From: Bacteroides zhangwenhongii
GTDB taxonomy: Bacteria > Bacteroidota > Bacteroidia > Bacteroidales > Bacteroidaceae
DNA: 64,000 nt
Direction: 5' to 3'
Assembly (NCBI RefSeq): GCF_009193325.2
Contig: NZ_CP059856.1
Location: forward strand, 5,084,001 to 5,148,000
The translations under genes were made by a program, and so were the position numbers. The notes under the pieces were generated by a model. The model worked only from the letters and a program-made list of their open reading frames with translations, did not search any database and was not told the origin of the DNA. Numbering within the stretch: position 1 is the first letter of the stretch; each line of letters opens with the position of its first letter. Of the stretch, positions 1 to 9,343 are shown piece after piece.

Positions 1-2
1 TT

Positions 3-2234
3 GCCACCCCTACCATTACCGTAGAGGAGATTCAGGACTTGGTGGAAAAAGCATTGATGAAGGTGCGCCCTGAAGTAGCGAAGAAGTACATTATCTATCG
101 CGAATGGCGGAACACGGAACGGGACAAGAAAACCCAGATGAAGCACGTGATGGACGGTATCGTCGCCATCGACAAGAACGATGTCAATCTGAGCAACGCC
201 AACATGAGCAGCCACACGCCTGCCGGGCAAATGATGACTTTCGCCTCCGAAGTGACCAAAGATTATACCTATAAATACCTGTTGCCGAAACGTTTTGCGG
301 AAGCACACCAATTGGGCGACATCCACATCCACGACTTGGATTACTATCCGACAAAGACGACGACCTGCATCCAGTATGACATGGACGACCTCTTTGAACG
401 CGGATTCCGTACCAAGAACGGAAGTATCCGCACGCCACAGAGCATTCAGAGCTACGCCACGCTGGCAACCATCATTTTCCAAACCAACCAGAACGAGCAA
501 CACGGAGGACAGGCAATCCCCGCCTTCGATTTCTTCATGGCGAAAGGAGTAGCGAAGTCGTTCCGCAAACATCTGGCTTCGTTCATCAACTTCTACGTGG
601 CGATGGAAAACGGAAGCCAGGCGGACGAAAAGGCTATCCGCACGTTGATCGAGGAGTATCTTCCCTCCATCAAGTCCACCGAAACCGAACGTGAGACATT
701 ACGCATCGCTCTGATAGCCTTGCAGATCATCATAGACAAGGAACACCTCGCAAGAATTGTGGAAAAGGCTTATCAGCAGACTCGCAAGGACACGCATCAG
801 GCGATGGAGGGATTTATCCACAACCTGAACACGATGCACTCTCGCGGAGGTAACCAGGTGGTATTCAGCTCGATAAACTACGGTACGGACACTTCCGCCG
901 AAGGCCGCATGGTAATTGAAGAGTTACTGAAAGCCACAATCGAGGGACTGGGCACACGAGGCGAAGTGCCCGTCTTCCCCATTCAGATTTTCAAGGTGAA
1001 GGACGGGGTGTCTTACTCGGAAAAGGATTTTGAAAAGGCTATGAAAGCGGAAAACATAGAAGAGGCCATGAACGACCGTTACGAAGCTCCCAACTTCGAT
1101 CTGCTGCTGAAAGCCTGCCAGACAACCGCAAAAGCGTTGTTCCCGAACTTCATGTTCCTCGACACGCCTTTCAACACGAACGAGAAATGGAAAGCGGATG
1201 ATCCGAAACGGTACATCTACGAGTTGGCAACGATGGGTTGCCGCACCCGTGTGTTTGAAAACGTGGTAGGAGAAAAGTCATCATTGGGACGAGGCAATCT
1301 GTCTTTCACCACGCTCAATATGCCGAGACTCGCCATCGAAGCCCGCATCAAGGCGGAGAATCTGATAGAGGACGAACGCAACACGGCTGCCATAGAACAG
1401 AAGGCGAAGGAGATTTTCATTGAATCCGTGCACTCTATGGCTGCTTTGGTGGCAGACCAGCTTTACGAACGTTATCAGTACCAACGTACAGCTCTTGCAC
1501 GCCAGTTCCCTTTCATGATGGGGAATAATGTATGGAAAGGCGGTGCGGACTTGAACCCGAACGAGCAGGTGGGCGACGTATTGCGCAGCGGAACGTTGGG
1601 AATCGGATTCATCGGCGGACACAACGCGATGATGGCACTCTACGGAGAGGGTCACGGACATAGCCGGAAGGCATGGGACACGTTGTACGAAGCGGTGATG
1701 GAAATGAATAAGGTAGTAGACGAATACAAAGCGAAATACAACTTGAATTACTCTGTTCTGGCTACTCCCGCTGAAGGACTCTCCGGACGTTTCACCAAAA
1801 TGGACAGACGGAAGTACGGGAAGATTCCCGGAGTGACGGATCGGGATTATTATGTCAACTCTTTCCACGTGGATGTAAAAGAGCAGATTAGCATTGTAGA
1901 GAAAATCAAGTGCGAAGCTCCTTTCCACGCCATCACACGCGGTGGGCATATCACGTATGTAGAACTGGACGGCGAAGCACAGAAAAATGTACGCGCCATC
2001 GCCAAAATCGTGAAAGTGATGCACGACGAGGGAATCGGCTACGGCTCGATCAATCATCCGGTGGATACGTGCCACAACTGCGGTTACAAAGGGGTGATTT
2101 TTGATAAATGCCCGGTTTGCCAAAGCGAAAGCATCCTCCGTATGCGTCGCATCACAGGCTATCTGACCGGTGATTTAAGCTCGTGGAACTCTGCCAAACG
2201 AGCAGAAGAAAAGGACCGGGTAAAGAACTTGTAG
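3..2234 (+). CDS. nrdD: Anaerobic ribonucleoside-triphosphate reductase (5' end cut off)
   Basis: Glycyl-radical enzyme that reduces ribonucleoside triphosphates to deoxyribonucleotides without oxygen. The frame is open from the first bases, and the residues before the first possible start (a TTG at 39) read as the end of an N-terminal ATP-cone, so the true start lies outside the window. The C-terminus has the family zinc site (CHNCG, then CPVC) followed by RITGYLTGD, whose glycine codon at 2157-2159 should carry the radical. Its activase NrdG follows. The stop codon lies inside one arm of a long inverted repeat. Identity is secure; only the N-terminal domain is missing, because of the window edge. 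Confidence 0.97.
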   Translation, partial: ATPTITVEEIQDLVEKALMKVRPEVAKKYIIYREWRNTERDKKTQMKHVMDGIVAIDKNDVNLSNANMSSHTPAGQMMTFASEVTKDYTYKYLLPKRFAEAHQLGDIHIHDLDYYPTKTTTCIQYDMDDLFERGFRTKNGSIRTPQSIQSYATLATIIFQTNQNEQHGGQAIPAFDFFMAKGVAKSFRKHLASFINFYVAMENGSQADEKAIRTLIEEYLPSIKSTETERETLRIALIALQIIIDKEHLARIVEKAYQQTRKDTHQAMEGFIHNLNTMHSRGGNQVVFSSINYGTDTSAEGRMVIEELLKATIEGLGTRGEVPVFPIQIFKVKDGVSYSEKDFEKAMKAENIEEAMNDRYEAPNFDLLLKACQTTAKALFPNFMFLDTPFNTNEKWKADDPKRYIYELATMGCRTRVFENVVGEKSSLGRGNLSFTTLNMPRLAIEARIKAENLIEDERNTAAIEQKAKEIFIESVHSMAALVADQLYERYQYQRTALARQFPFMMGNNVWKGGADLNPNEQVGDVLRSGTLGIGFIGGHNAMMALYGEGHGHSRKAWDTLYEAVMEMNKVVDEYKAKYNLNYSVLATPAEGLSGRFTKMDRRKYGKIPGVTDRDYYVNSFHVDVKEQISIVEKIKCEAPFHAITRGGHITYVELDGEAQKNVRAIAKIVKVMHDEGIGYGSINHPVDTCHNCGYKGVIFDKCPVCQSESILRMRRITGYLTGDLSSWNSAKRAEEKDRVKNL

Positions 2235-2343
2235 AAGGGGAGAGTTGAGAGGGGAGAGTTGAGAGTGAAGGGAGATGATGTTTTAACTCTTAATTCTTAA
2301 CTCTCAACTCTTAACTCTTAATTCTCAACTTCTACAAGTTCTT
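2223..2343. repeat. Long inverted repeat at the nrdD 3' end
   Basis: A perfect 15-base arm at 2223-2237, containing the nrdD stop codon, is repeated in reverse complement at 2329-2343. The interval is also partly self-complementary, with GAGAGTTGAG-type runs on the left and CTCAACTCTT-type runs on the right. RNA from here could fold into one long hairpin. It may end or stabilise the nrdD transcript. Confidence 0.75.
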
Positions 2344-2455
2344 AGCTCTTAACCCTTAGCTTTTAACTCTTATCTCCCACTTTTTTTTATTTAAATTACT
2401 TTATCTCAACCAATTATGAAAACTCTCAACTCTCAACTCTCCACTCTCAACTTAT
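2285..2455. repeat. Degenerate AACTCTTAA/AACTCTCAA tandem tract running into nrdG
   Basis: Many imperfect copies of a 7-14 base unit (AACTCTTAATTCTCAACTCT type) fill the nrdD-nrdG gap. They continue past the nrdG ATG at 2416 and encode its first dozen residues. A T-run lies at about 2381-2390. Similar low-complexity tracts sit in other gaps of this window. Confidence 0.7.
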
Positions 2456-2907
2456 TAACGGTCTATCCGGAGACGATAGTAGATGGTGAGGGGATCCGGT
2501 ATTCTATTTACCTTGCCGGATGTTCTCATCACTGTCCCGGCTGCCACAATCCGGAAAGCTGGAATCCGGAAGCGGGGGAACGGTTGACAGAGGAGAAGAT
2601 TCAAAGCATTATCAAGGAGATTAAAGCCAATCCGCTGCTGGATGGGGTGACATTCTCCGGTGGAGATCCGTTCTATGATCCGGAAGCATTCCTGTCGCTC
2701 GTCAGGCGGGTGAAGGAGGAAACCGGGATGAACGTATGGTGCTACACTGGTTATACGTACGAAGAGATTCAGGAACAACCCCGCTTGAAGGCAATACTAA
2801 CCTATATCGACGTACTGGTGGACGGACGTTTTGAGCAGTCGCTTTTCTCTCCCTATCTGGAGTTCAGAGGAAGCAGTAATCAAAGGATTCTGAAGCTGAA
2901 CCGTTAA
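2416..2907 (+). CDS. nrdG: Anaerobic ribonucleotide reductase activating protein
   Basis: Radical-SAM activase that installs the glycyl radical on NrdD. The Cx3Cx2C cluster motif is visible as CSHHCPGC at about residues 36-43, followed by HNPESW, and a glycine-rich SAM-binding stretch FSGGDP lies further on. Length of 163 residues fits the family (about 155-170). No other ATG lies before the conserved [14 protein letters not shown], so the start at 2416 is forced. The first dozen residues ([11 protein letters not shown]) are therefore translated from the repeat tract and are probably dispensable. It forms a pair with the upstream nrdD. Confidence 0.95.
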   Translation: MKTLNSQLSTLNLLTVYPETIVDGEGIRYSIYLAGCSHHCPGCHNPESWNPEAGERLTEEKIQSIIKEIKANPLLDGVTFSGGDPFYDPEAFLSLVRRVKEETGMNVWCYTGYTYEEIQEQPRLKAILTYIDVLVDGRFEQSLFSPYLEFRGSSNQRILKLNR

Positions 2908-2956
2908 ATTTTAACATAGAGTCCGGCTTTTCGCAGGACAAGGCGGGAAGGGAAAT

Positions 2957-3052
2957 GGAGAAAGGGCGGTTCTTGGTAGAGAGAAAAGGCGGTTCCTTGA
3001 ATACAAAAAAGGCGTTTTAACACAGTGTTAAAACGCCTTTTTTGTATTCAAG
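2957..3052 (+). repeat. Dispersed 3'-end element, copy 1, ending in a 57-bp perfect palindrome
   Basis: Three degenerate units of about 22 bases follow nrdG, each with a run of A then GGCGGTT or GGCGTTTT (starting near 2959, 2981 and 3004). The last lies in a perfect inverted repeat, arms 2996-3023 and 3025-3052, whose second arm carries a T-run, so it can act as a strong terminator for nrdG. A second copy in reverse orientation lies at 58857-58943. Between 3053 and 3147 I see nothing else. Confidence 0.85.
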
Positions 3053-3147
3053 AGAACGGGTATGTTAGTTCACTGATTATAAGCTATTTGCTATACAAAT
3101 ACGCTCTTGATTCCCTGTAATCGGAAGGTATTTCCACTTTTATAAAG

Positions 3148-3182
3148 TTTCATGAAGTTGCTGAAATCGCAACTTCATGAAA
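3148..3182. terminator. 14-bp stem, 7-base loop hairpin after rseP
   Basis: Arms 3148-3161 and 3169-3182 (TTTCATGAAGTTGC) are perfectly complementary with loop TGAAATC. It lies 22 bases beyond the rseP stop, read on the minus strand. No long U-run follows, so it is either a weak terminator or an mRNA 3'-end stabiliser. Confidence 0.6.
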
Positions 3183-3203
3183 ACAGGATTTCCTTCAAGA
3201 GAT

Positions 3204-4559
3204 TCAGAAGAAGAACCTCAAAATATCATTGAAATTCGCCCATATAAGAAGACCGAAGAGCAGGACCATACCAGTCATCTGGGCATACTCCATAAACTTG
3301 TCACTCGGTTTGCGACGGGCTATCATCTCGTAGAAGAGGAAGAGCACATGACCACCGTCCAATGCGGGAATAGGCAGTATATTCATGAAAGCCAGAATAA
3401 TGGACAGGAAAGCTGTCATGTACCAGAACTGATGCCAATCCCACGTTGCGGGGAAAATACTGCCAATCGTTCCGAAGCCACCCAGTTGCTTGGCTCCTTC
3501 TTTAGAGAAGAGGTACTTCATATTTCCGACATAGCCTTCCAACGTCTTGACACCGAGTGAGATACCTGCGGGGAAAGATTCGAGGAAAGCATACTCCTTT
3601 TTCACCATCGGCAACAAACGATCGGTCAACACGCAAGCGGTCACACCCATCAGGTAAGCGGAATCCACACGCATACTCAGTGTGTCCTCCACGCCGCCAC
3701 GTACATAAGTGAGGGTGATCAAACGCGGGTCGATACTGTCATTGAGAAGCGCAGCCTCGTTTTTCTTACGTTCCGCCATCATTTCCTTGAAATCGGAGAA
3801 AGAGATAGGCGTTCCGTTCAGGGCAATGATACTATCGCCCGGCAAAATACCCGCTTGCGCGGCAGGAGAGTTGACCATGACGCTATCTACAACGTACGGA
3901 AAACGAAAGGAGGCAAAACGGACACTGTCCACCAGGAGGCGTTGCATAAAGTCTTCGGGAATGTAGACTGAAGCTTTCGCACCGTTGCGCAGTACGCTTA
4001 CTTCGCGGGCGTCGGCAATCTGGCTCAACATATCACCGTCGTATCGCTCGAAAGGAACACCATCGGCAGAAAGCAGTATGTCACCGTCTTTGAAGCCGAC
4101 AGACTTGGCGGTCTCGTTGAAGTCCATACCGAGAGGAGCTTCCTGTACCTTTATATACTGGTCGCCCCATGCAAAAAGAATCATCGAATAGATGAACAGC
4201 GCCAACAGGAAATTGAACAGCACCCCGCCAACCATAATGAGCAGGCGTTGCCAAGCGGGTTTGGAACGAAACTCCCACGGTTGCTCAGGCTGCTTCATCT
4301 GCTCGGTATCCATCGACTCGTCAATCATACCGGCAATCTTCACATAACCGCCCAACGGCAGCCAGCCTACGGCATATTCCGTTTCGCTTTTCTTGGGTTT
4401 GAACTTAAACAGAGTGAACCAGGGGTCGAAGAATAAGCAGAATTTTTCTACACGCACCTTAAACAGACGGGCAAAAAGGAAATGCCCGCCTTCATGAATG
4501 ATAACGAGCAAAGACAAGCTCATAATCAATTGGAGGGCACGAATCAAAAATGTTTCCAT
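3204..4559 (-). CDS. rseP: RseP-type site-2 protease, inner-membrane zinc metalloprotease
   Basis: Intramembrane protease of the S2P family, which cuts membrane-anchored regulators such as anti-sigma factors. The zinc motif HEGGH sits in the first membrane helix (residues 22-26) and the second metal-ligand motif LPIPALDGGH is near residue 400. A PDZ-like region lies between (substrate gating), and hydrophobic helices are present at both ends. Length of 451 is typical. It follows dxr in the same direction with an 83-base gap, a pairing seen in many bacteria. It is the last gene of the minus-strand envelope operon. Its substrates here cannot be told from sequence. Confidence 0.95.
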   Translation of the reverse strand: METFLIRALQLIMSLSLLVIIHEGGHFLFARLFKVRVEKFCLFFDPWFTLFKFKPKKSETEYAVGWLPLGGYVKIAGMIDESMDTEQMKQPEQPWEFRSKPAWQRLLIMVGGVLFNFLLALFIYSMILFAWGDQYIKVQEAPLGMDFNETAKSVGFKDGDILLSADGVPFERYDGDMLSQIADAREVSVLRNGAKASVYIPEDFMQRLLVDSVRFASFRFPYVVDSVMVNSPAAQAGILPGDSIIALNGTPISFSDFKEMMAERKKNEAALLNDSIDPRLITLTYVRGGVEDTLSMRVDSAYLMGVTACVLTDRLLPMVKKEYAFLESFPAGISLGVKTLEGYVGNMKYLFSKEGAKQLGGFGTIGSIFPATWDWHQFWYMTAFLSIILAFMNILPIPALDGGHVLFLFYEMIARRKPSDKFMEYAQMTGMVLLFGLLIWANFNDILRFFF

Positions 4560-4642
4560 GTTTATTATATTACAATTTATATTTTACGAATTACTATTTA
4601 CTTTTTACTATCCACACGAATGAATAGTTTTTCGGGGAGGAA

Positions 4643-5827
4643 CTAAAGACTTTGCCGACCCACCAGTCCGGAAGCGATTCGCCGCGCTTCCGCATCGGTC
4701 GCTACATAGTCATCGTACGTGGGGTTGGCTATAAACGTAGCCTGTTCCATCGTCTTCTCTATCACATCACTCATGCCGAGAAAGCTGATACCGTCTTTCA
4801 GGAAAGAAGCGACTACCACTTCGTTGGCCGCATTGACGATGCAAGGCATATTCCCTCCCCGATACATCGCTTCGTAAGCGAGAGCGAGGTTGCGGAACCG
4901 TTTCGTGTCGGGCTGTTCAAACGTCAGGTTCGTGCATTTGGAGAAATCGAGCCTGTCGAAAGAGGCACTGATACGGTCCGGATAGGAGAAGGCGTATTGG
5001 ATAGGCAGACGCATATCAGGCATACCGAGCTGCGCTTTCACCGCCCCGTCTTCAAACTGCACCATAGAGTGGATCACGGATTGCGGATGCACCACGACTT
5101 CAATCTGGCTGGGCTGAACGCCAAACAGCCACTTCGCCTCGATAACCTCAAAACCTTTGTTCATCATAGAAGCGGAGTCGATGGTAATCTTGGCCCCCAT
5201 CTCCCAGTTGGGGTGTTTCAAGGCTTGCGTCTTGGTCACGTACTTAAGCTGCTCCAGCGTGCAGGTACGGAAAGGTCCCCCCGAAGCGGTCAGTATGACT
5301 TTCTCTATCGGATTGCCGACTTCTCCTGCCAAACACTGAAAAACAGCGGAATGTTCGGAGTCCACCGGCAAAATCGGTGTACGGTATTGCTGTGCCAGTT
5401 CATTAATCAGTTCTCCCGCCACGACCAACGTCTCCTTATTCGCCAATGCAATGGCTTTCTTTGCCCGAATCGCATTCATGGTAGGTTTCAGTCCGGCATA
5501 GCCGACCATCGCCGTCAATACCATATCAATCGGACCGGCTTCCACTATCTGGCAGATGGCGTCAGTTCCCGCGTATACCTTTATAGGCAGGTCGCTCAAA
5601 GCTTCTTTCAGTTCGGTATATTTCTCTTCGTTGGCTATCACGACAACTTCCGGCTGAAACTTCCGCGCCTGAGCTATCAGCAGCTCCACACGATTGTTGG
5701 CCGTCAGCGCGTATGCCTCGTACAGATCGGGATGTTCCTCTATCACCTGCAATGCCTGTGTGCCGATAGACCCGGTAGAGCCTAAAATGGCTATTTGTTT
5801 CTTCTTTTTATTAGTTTCTATATTCAT
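4643..5827 (-). CDS. dxr: 1-deoxy-D-xylulose 5-phosphate reductoisomerase
   Basis: NADPH-dependent enzyme that makes 2-C-methyl-D-erythritol 4-phosphate, the committed step of the MEP isoprenoid pathway. The N-terminal nucleotide-binding loop GSTGSIG is at residues 16-22. The metal and substrate motifs PVDSEHSA and TASGGPFR are present in the middle, as is the NKGFEVIEA segment. At 394 residues it is full length. It lies 19 bases after the M23 peptidase gene and before rseP. ispH, a later step of the same pathway, is at 53.7 kb. The ATG at 5827 leads directly into a short basic stretch and then the Rossmann fold. Confidence 0.97.
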   Translation of the reverse strand: MNIETNKKKKQIAILGSTGSIGTQALQVIEEHPDLYEAYALTANNRVELLIAQARKFQPEVVVIANEEKYTELKEALSDLPIKVYAGTDAICQIVEAGPIDMVLTAMVGYAGLKPTMNAIRAKKAIALANKETLVVAGELINELAQQYRTPILPVDSEHSAVFQCLAGEVGNPIEKVILTASGGPFRTCTLEQLKYVTKTQALKHPNWEMGAKITIDSASMMNKGFEVIEAKWLFGVQPSQIEVVVHPQSVIHSMVQFEDGAVKAQLGMPDMRLPIQYAFSYPDRISASFDRLDFSKCTNLTFEQPDTKRFRNLALAYEAMYRGGNMPCIVNAANEVVVASFLKDGISFLGMSDVIEKTMEQATFIANPTYDDYVATDAEARRIASGLVGRQSL

Positions 5828-5846
5828 TTCTTATATATTCTCCTCA

Positions 5847-6707
5847 CTAAAAAACGATATACTTCTCAGGATTCACCGGATGGCCTTTGTACCAAAGCTC
5901 GAAATGCAGGTGCGGACCCGTGCTGAGAGTTCCACTGTTACCCACCAAAGCGATGGCTTCGCCCCCTTTCACACGGTCACCCTCTTTCTTGAGCAGAGAG
6001 CCGCAATGCTTATAAACCGATATCAAATCCTGACTATGTTGCACACCGATCAGGTAGCCTGTTTCGGCGGTGTAGGTACTCAGAATAACGGTTCCGTCCA
6101 TCGTTGCCAGCACACTTTCATTGGGATTGGCGGCAATATCCGTTCCGTAGTGTTTCTTTTCCGCATCGAAGCGGTCGGAAACCATTCCCCGCGTCGGGCG
6201 GTACAGGATAAGTCCCGTCACATCCGGCTGGGAGGTGATGGAAGTCAGGTTGTATTTCTCTGTTTCTTCGTATTGACGGCGGAATTCCTCTTCGCGCTTG
6301 GTGCGTTCCATCAAGGTGTCTTTGCGGACGGTAGTCAGCGAGTCGAGCGTCTGCACACTGTCGACGGGTATATTGCCGCTGAAAATGTCCTGAATGTTCA
6401 TGATATAGAGGTTCTGCCGGTTGAGCACCTGTTGCAGAGAGTCCACCCGCAAGGCGTTACCCACGATTTGGGAACGGACCTCACTGTTCATATAACCCGG
6501 AAGGTAGTTGCGCAAAGGGGTGAAAGCGATGATGCAGGCTGCGATCAGAAACAACACCGTCAGTACGCTGAGTAACACGGAAAGGCCATTGAGCTTGGAC
6601 ACACGAAGCCCGACAATCTCTTCAAGCGTGTTTTCATTGACAATCGTCAGTTTATACTTGAACTTGAAATTTTTCCAGAAAGCTTTGCTTCGTCTTCTCT
6701 TTGGCAT
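5847..6707 (-). CDS. Membrane-anchored M23 family peptidoglycan endopeptidase
   Basis: Probable murein hydrolase or divisome/elongasome activator. A basic N-terminus is followed by one membrane helix at about residues 44-67, then a coiled periplasmic region (about 85-165) and a C-terminal LytM/M23 domain. Both zinc motifs are intact: HYGTD (HxxxD) and HLHFELW (HxH), so it should be catalytically active, unlike EnvC or NlpD. It lies between rimM and dxr in one operon, with 84 bases to rimM and 19 bases to dxr. This neighbourhood of MurA and M23 genes points to cell-wall growth. The exact bond cleaved is unknown. Confidence 0.9.
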   Translation of the reverse strand: MPKRRRSKAFWKNFKFKYKLTIVNENTLEEIVGLRVSKLNGLSVLLSVLTVLFLIAACIIAFTPLRNYLPGYMNSEVRSQIVGNALRVDSLQQVLNRQNLYIMNIQDIFSGNIPVDSVQTLDSLTTVRKDTLMERTKREEEFRRQYEETEKYNLTSITSQPDVTGLILYRPTRGMVSDRFDAEKKHYGTDIAANPNESVLATMDGTVILSTYTAETGYLIGVQHSQDLISVYKHCGSLLKKEGDRVKGGEAIALVGNSGTLSTGPHLHFELWYKGHPVNPEKYIVF

Positions 6708-6714
6708 TTGAACA

Positions 6715-6756
6715 ATTAAAAATTAAAGATTAAAAATTAAAGATTAAAAATTAAAA
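6715..6756. repeat. Three tandem 14-bp AT-only units
   Basis: The unit ATTAAAAATTAAAG is repeated at 6715-6728, 6729-6742 and 6743-6756 (last base changed). It sits directly upstream of the M23 gene on the minus strand, in the rimM-M23 gap. Confidence 0.85.
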
Positions 6757-6791
6757 AGGAGGACCGATTTATGTTCCTCTTCAGATACGGA

Positions 6792-7346
6792 TTATATGGG
6801 ACAATCCGTATCATCCGCGTCCAAATCTTCCAAATTGAGCAACCCTTCGGGAAGCTCTACGGTGATGAGTTTCCGTCTCTGGTCTATGCCTACGATAAAT
6901 TCCTCTTGGGCGGGAACCAGCAGTTCCTCACCGTCTTTCTCGACTACGAAAAGGGTATTGACGGTAGCGGTATCCACCTCCACCACCTCACCCAAAAGTC
7001 CGTGACGAGTGTCCTCCATGCGGAAACCGACGAAGAAGTTCCAGGACAATTCACCGTCTCCGGCTTCTTCCGCATACTTCACAGGGAAATAGACTTCGAC
7101 ATTGGTAAACGTCCGGGCACGTTCGGCGGTATCGACCCCCTCCAGCTTCACCAAAGCGGTGGAGTCGGAACGGAAACGGTACTCTTCAATGAAAAAGGGT
7201 ACAAAAATTCCGTCGAGCAGGCAGACCAGATAGTCGCAGTCCACACGGTCAAAAATATCATCCGTAAAGGTAAACTGCAACTCACCGTGAATTCCGTGCG
7301 GCTTATTGAACAATCCTATTTTATATACTTCTTCTTTCTTTATCAT
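6792..7346 (-). CDS. rimM: Ribosome maturation factor RimM
   Basis: Assembly factor that binds ribosomal protein S19 and helps mature the 16S rRNA head domain. The N-terminal beta-barrel starts with [14 protein letters not shown], matching the family motif (G-x-x-x-x-x-H-G-x-x-G). A PRC-barrel follows, with the typical LVPAQEEFI...[17 protein letters not shown] pattern near the end. Length of 184 residues is normal. The ATG overlaps the murA stop by four bases (ATGA), so the two are translationally coupled. Confidence 0.95.
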   Translation of the reverse strand: MIKKEEVYKIGLFNKPHGIHGELQFTFTDDIFDRVDCDYLVCLLDGIFVPFFIEEYRFRSDSTALVKLEGVDTAERARTFTNVEVYFPVKYAEEAGDGELSWNFFVGFRMEDTRHGLLGEVVEVDTATVNTLFVVEKDGEELLVPAQEEFIVGIDQRRKLITVELPEGLLNLEDLDADDTDCPI

Positions 7347-8647
7347 ATTCGGGTGATTCTGGCTCCGATGGCGTTCAGACGCCCTTCGATGTTCTGATAA
7401 CCACGGTCTATCTGTTCGATGTTACTAATGGTACTAGTTCCTTCGGCGCTCATGGCGGCAATCAGCAGGGCGATACCGGCACGTATGTCCGGTGAAGTCA
7501 GGCGGGCGCCGCGCAGCTTGAAGCCGTGATTGTGGCCGATGACTACGGCACGGTGAGGGTCGCAGAGAATAATCTGAGCTCCCATATCAATCAGCTTGTC
7601 TACGAAGAACAGGCGGCTTTCAAACATTTTCTGATGAATCAGCACGCTGCCTTTGGCTTGTGTCGCCACAACGAGCATGACACTCAGCAAGTCCGGAGTG
7701 AGTCCCGGCCAGGTGGCGTCGGCTATCGTCATGATGGAGCCGTCGATAAAAGATTCTATCTCGTATGTTTCCTGTGCGGGAACGTAAATATCATCGCCTC
7801 TCTGTTCGAGCTTGATGCCCAAGCGGCGAAAGCTCTCGGGGATGATTCCCAGATTCTCGTAAGAAACATTCTTAATGGTGATTTCACTTTTCGTCATGGC
7901 TGCCATACCGATAAAGCTGCCGACCTCAATCATATCGGGCAGTACGGTGTGCTGTGTGCCATGCAGTTTGTCCACCCCTTCGATGGTAAGCAGATTGGAC
8001 GCGATACCGCTAATCTTCGCTCCCATCCGGTTGAGCAAGCGGCAAAGCTGCTGAACGTAAGGCTCGCAGGCTGCATTATAAATAGTGGTAGTGCCTTTGG
8101 CAAGCACGGCAGCCATCACGATATTGGCTGTTCCGGTGACGGAAGCCTCGTCCAGCAACATATAATTGCCCCGAAGTTGTTTGGCGGTAATCTCGTAGAT
8201 TCCACGCTCCTCATCGTAGCGGAAGTCTGCCCCTAAATTCTGAATCCCGACAAAGTGGGTATCCAGACGACGGCGACCAATCTTGTCCCCTCCCGGTTTG
8301 GAGATCAGCGCTTTGCCGAAACGGGCAACCATCGGACCTATCAGCATGACAGAACCCCGCAGGCTGGAACATTTCTTCAGGAACTCATCGCTTTCGAGAT
8401 AAGCCAAGTCTACATTTTCGGCCTTAAAGCTATAAGTATCAATGCCTTTCTTTGCAACCGTCACTCCCATCTCACGCAAGAGCTGAATCAAGTTGTTGAC
8501 ATCCAAAATGTCAGGTATATTGTTCACCGTCACTTCCTCTTCAGTCAGCAACGTAGCGCAGATGATCTGCAAAACTTCGTTTTTGGCACCTTGCGGATGA
8601 ATCTCGCCACAGAGCCGGTGTCCTCCTTCGATTACAAATGAAGCCAT
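7343..8647 (-). CDS. murA: UDP-N-acetylglucosamine 1-carboxyvinyltransferase, Asp-type
   Basis: Adds enolpyruvate from PEP to UDP-GlcNAc, the first committed step of peptidoglycan synthesis. The substrate-binding loop reads [16 protein letters not shown] where the common form reads LPGGCTIGARPVDLH. Residue 121 is therefore Asp (codon GAC at 8285-8287) in place of the catalytic Cys115 of E. coli that fosfomycin alkylates. Cys-to-Asp MurA enzymes are known to be active and fosfomycin-resistant in other bacteria. Full length at 434 residues. It overlaps rimM by four bases and lies 23 bases after the DUF4290 gene. Confidence 0.96.
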   Translation of the reverse strand: MASFVIEGGHRLCGEIHPQGAKNEVLQIICATLLTEEEVTVNNIPDILDVNNLIQLLREMGVTVAKKGIDTYSFKAENVDLAYLESDEFLKKCSSLRGSVMLIGPMVARFGKALISKPGGDKIGRRRLDTHFVGIQNLGADFRYDEERGIYEITAKQLRGNYMLLDEASVTGTANIVMAAVLAKGTTTIYNAACEPYVQQLCRLLNRMGAKISGIASNLLTIEGVDKLHGTQHTVLPDMIEVGSFIGMAAMTKSEITIKNVSYENLGIIPESFRRLGIKLEQRGDDIYVPAQETYEIESFIDGSIMTIADATWPGLTPDLLSVMLVVATQAKGSVLIHQKMFESRLFFVDKLIDMGAQIILCDPHRAVVIGHNHGFKLRGARLTSPDIRAGIALLIAAMSAEGTSTISNIEQIDRGYQNIEGRLNAIGARITRI

Positions 8648-8670
8648 TGATGTTCGGGGTATTAAATTTT

Positions 8671-9282
8671 TTAATATCGTCTCTTGTTATTCTGACGATT
8701 GTTATTGTAGTTCATCTTCGGGCGGTAGTTCTGGCTCAAACGCTCAGCCATCAGGCGGATGATGTCATCGGTCATCTGGAGTTTGCCGTCGGACAGTTCA
8801 TAAAGGTCTTCGGCTATCTTCCGGTCGTCCACCGTGTCTTTGTTCCACGCCATGTAATCCTTCTTCATGTGGTTACAGATCAAGGCTATCAAGTTCCTCT
8901 TTTCATTTCCTTCGGGAAATTCGATGGCTTTCTTGATCAGTATCTCCAAAGTGTGACCGTAATGACGGTAACGCATACGGGTAGTAGAGTAAGGTATGTG
9001 TTCCGGACGGGTCACCAGATTGTCTTTGCGGATAATCTCGTAAGGGTAATCGATGTCCAGCTCGAAACCGGACATAATGGCCAAATGATCCCAAAGTTTA
9101 TGCTTGAAATCGGGCACGTCACGCAAATGAGGGAACATATTGCCCATGATATTTATAATCGTGTTGGCACAACGCTGACGTTCCGCACGGTCTTGTATAG
9201 TCAACGCATAGTCAACCATATTTTGTATGCTGCGCCCGTATTCGGGAAGCGGCATTCTTTTCTGTTGGGTATTATATTGCAT
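8671..9282 (-). CDS. DUF4290 family protein
   Basis: Soluble protein of 203 residues of unknown function, matching from memory the Bacteroidetes family DUF4290, which typically begins M-x-YNTQ and continues LPEYGR. I chose the ATG at 9282 rather than the longer frame (9312), because that places MQYNTQQKRMPLPEYGRSI at the N-terminus and leaves an A-rich leader. Helical throughout, with a basic Asn/Arg-rich tail (NYNNNRQNNKRRY) that could bind RNA or DNA. First gene of the murA-rimM-M23-dxr-rseP run, so a role in wall growth or translation is possible but not shown. Confidence 0.85.
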   Translation of the reverse strand: MQYNTQQKRMPLPEYGRSIQNMVDYALTIQDRAERQRCANTIINIMGNMFPHLRDVPDFKHKLWDHLAIMSGFELDIDYPYEIIRKDNLVTRPEHIPYSTTRMRYRHYGHTLEILIKKAIEFPEGNEKRNLIALICNHMKKDYMAWNKDTVDDRKIAEDLYELSDGKLQMTDDIIRLMAERLSQNYRPKMNYNNNRQNNKRRY

Positions 9283-9343
9283 AATCTTAAAAAGTTGAAA
9301 GTTGAAAATCACTTTCGTCCATTATTAATTGTTTATTGCTTAT

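Noticed and set aside
1281-2123. Minus-strand open frame of 280 codons opposite nrdD
   Set aside because: Shadow of a strongly conserved gene; no start signal and no family-like motif.
2957-3052. Inverted repeats as ends of an insertion sequence
   Set aside because: No transposase frame is between or beside the copies and no target duplication is evident.
4652-5785. Plus-strand open frame of 377 codons opposite dxr
   Set aside because: Antisense shadow of a well recognised gene, with unnatural Arg/His/Cys-rich composition.
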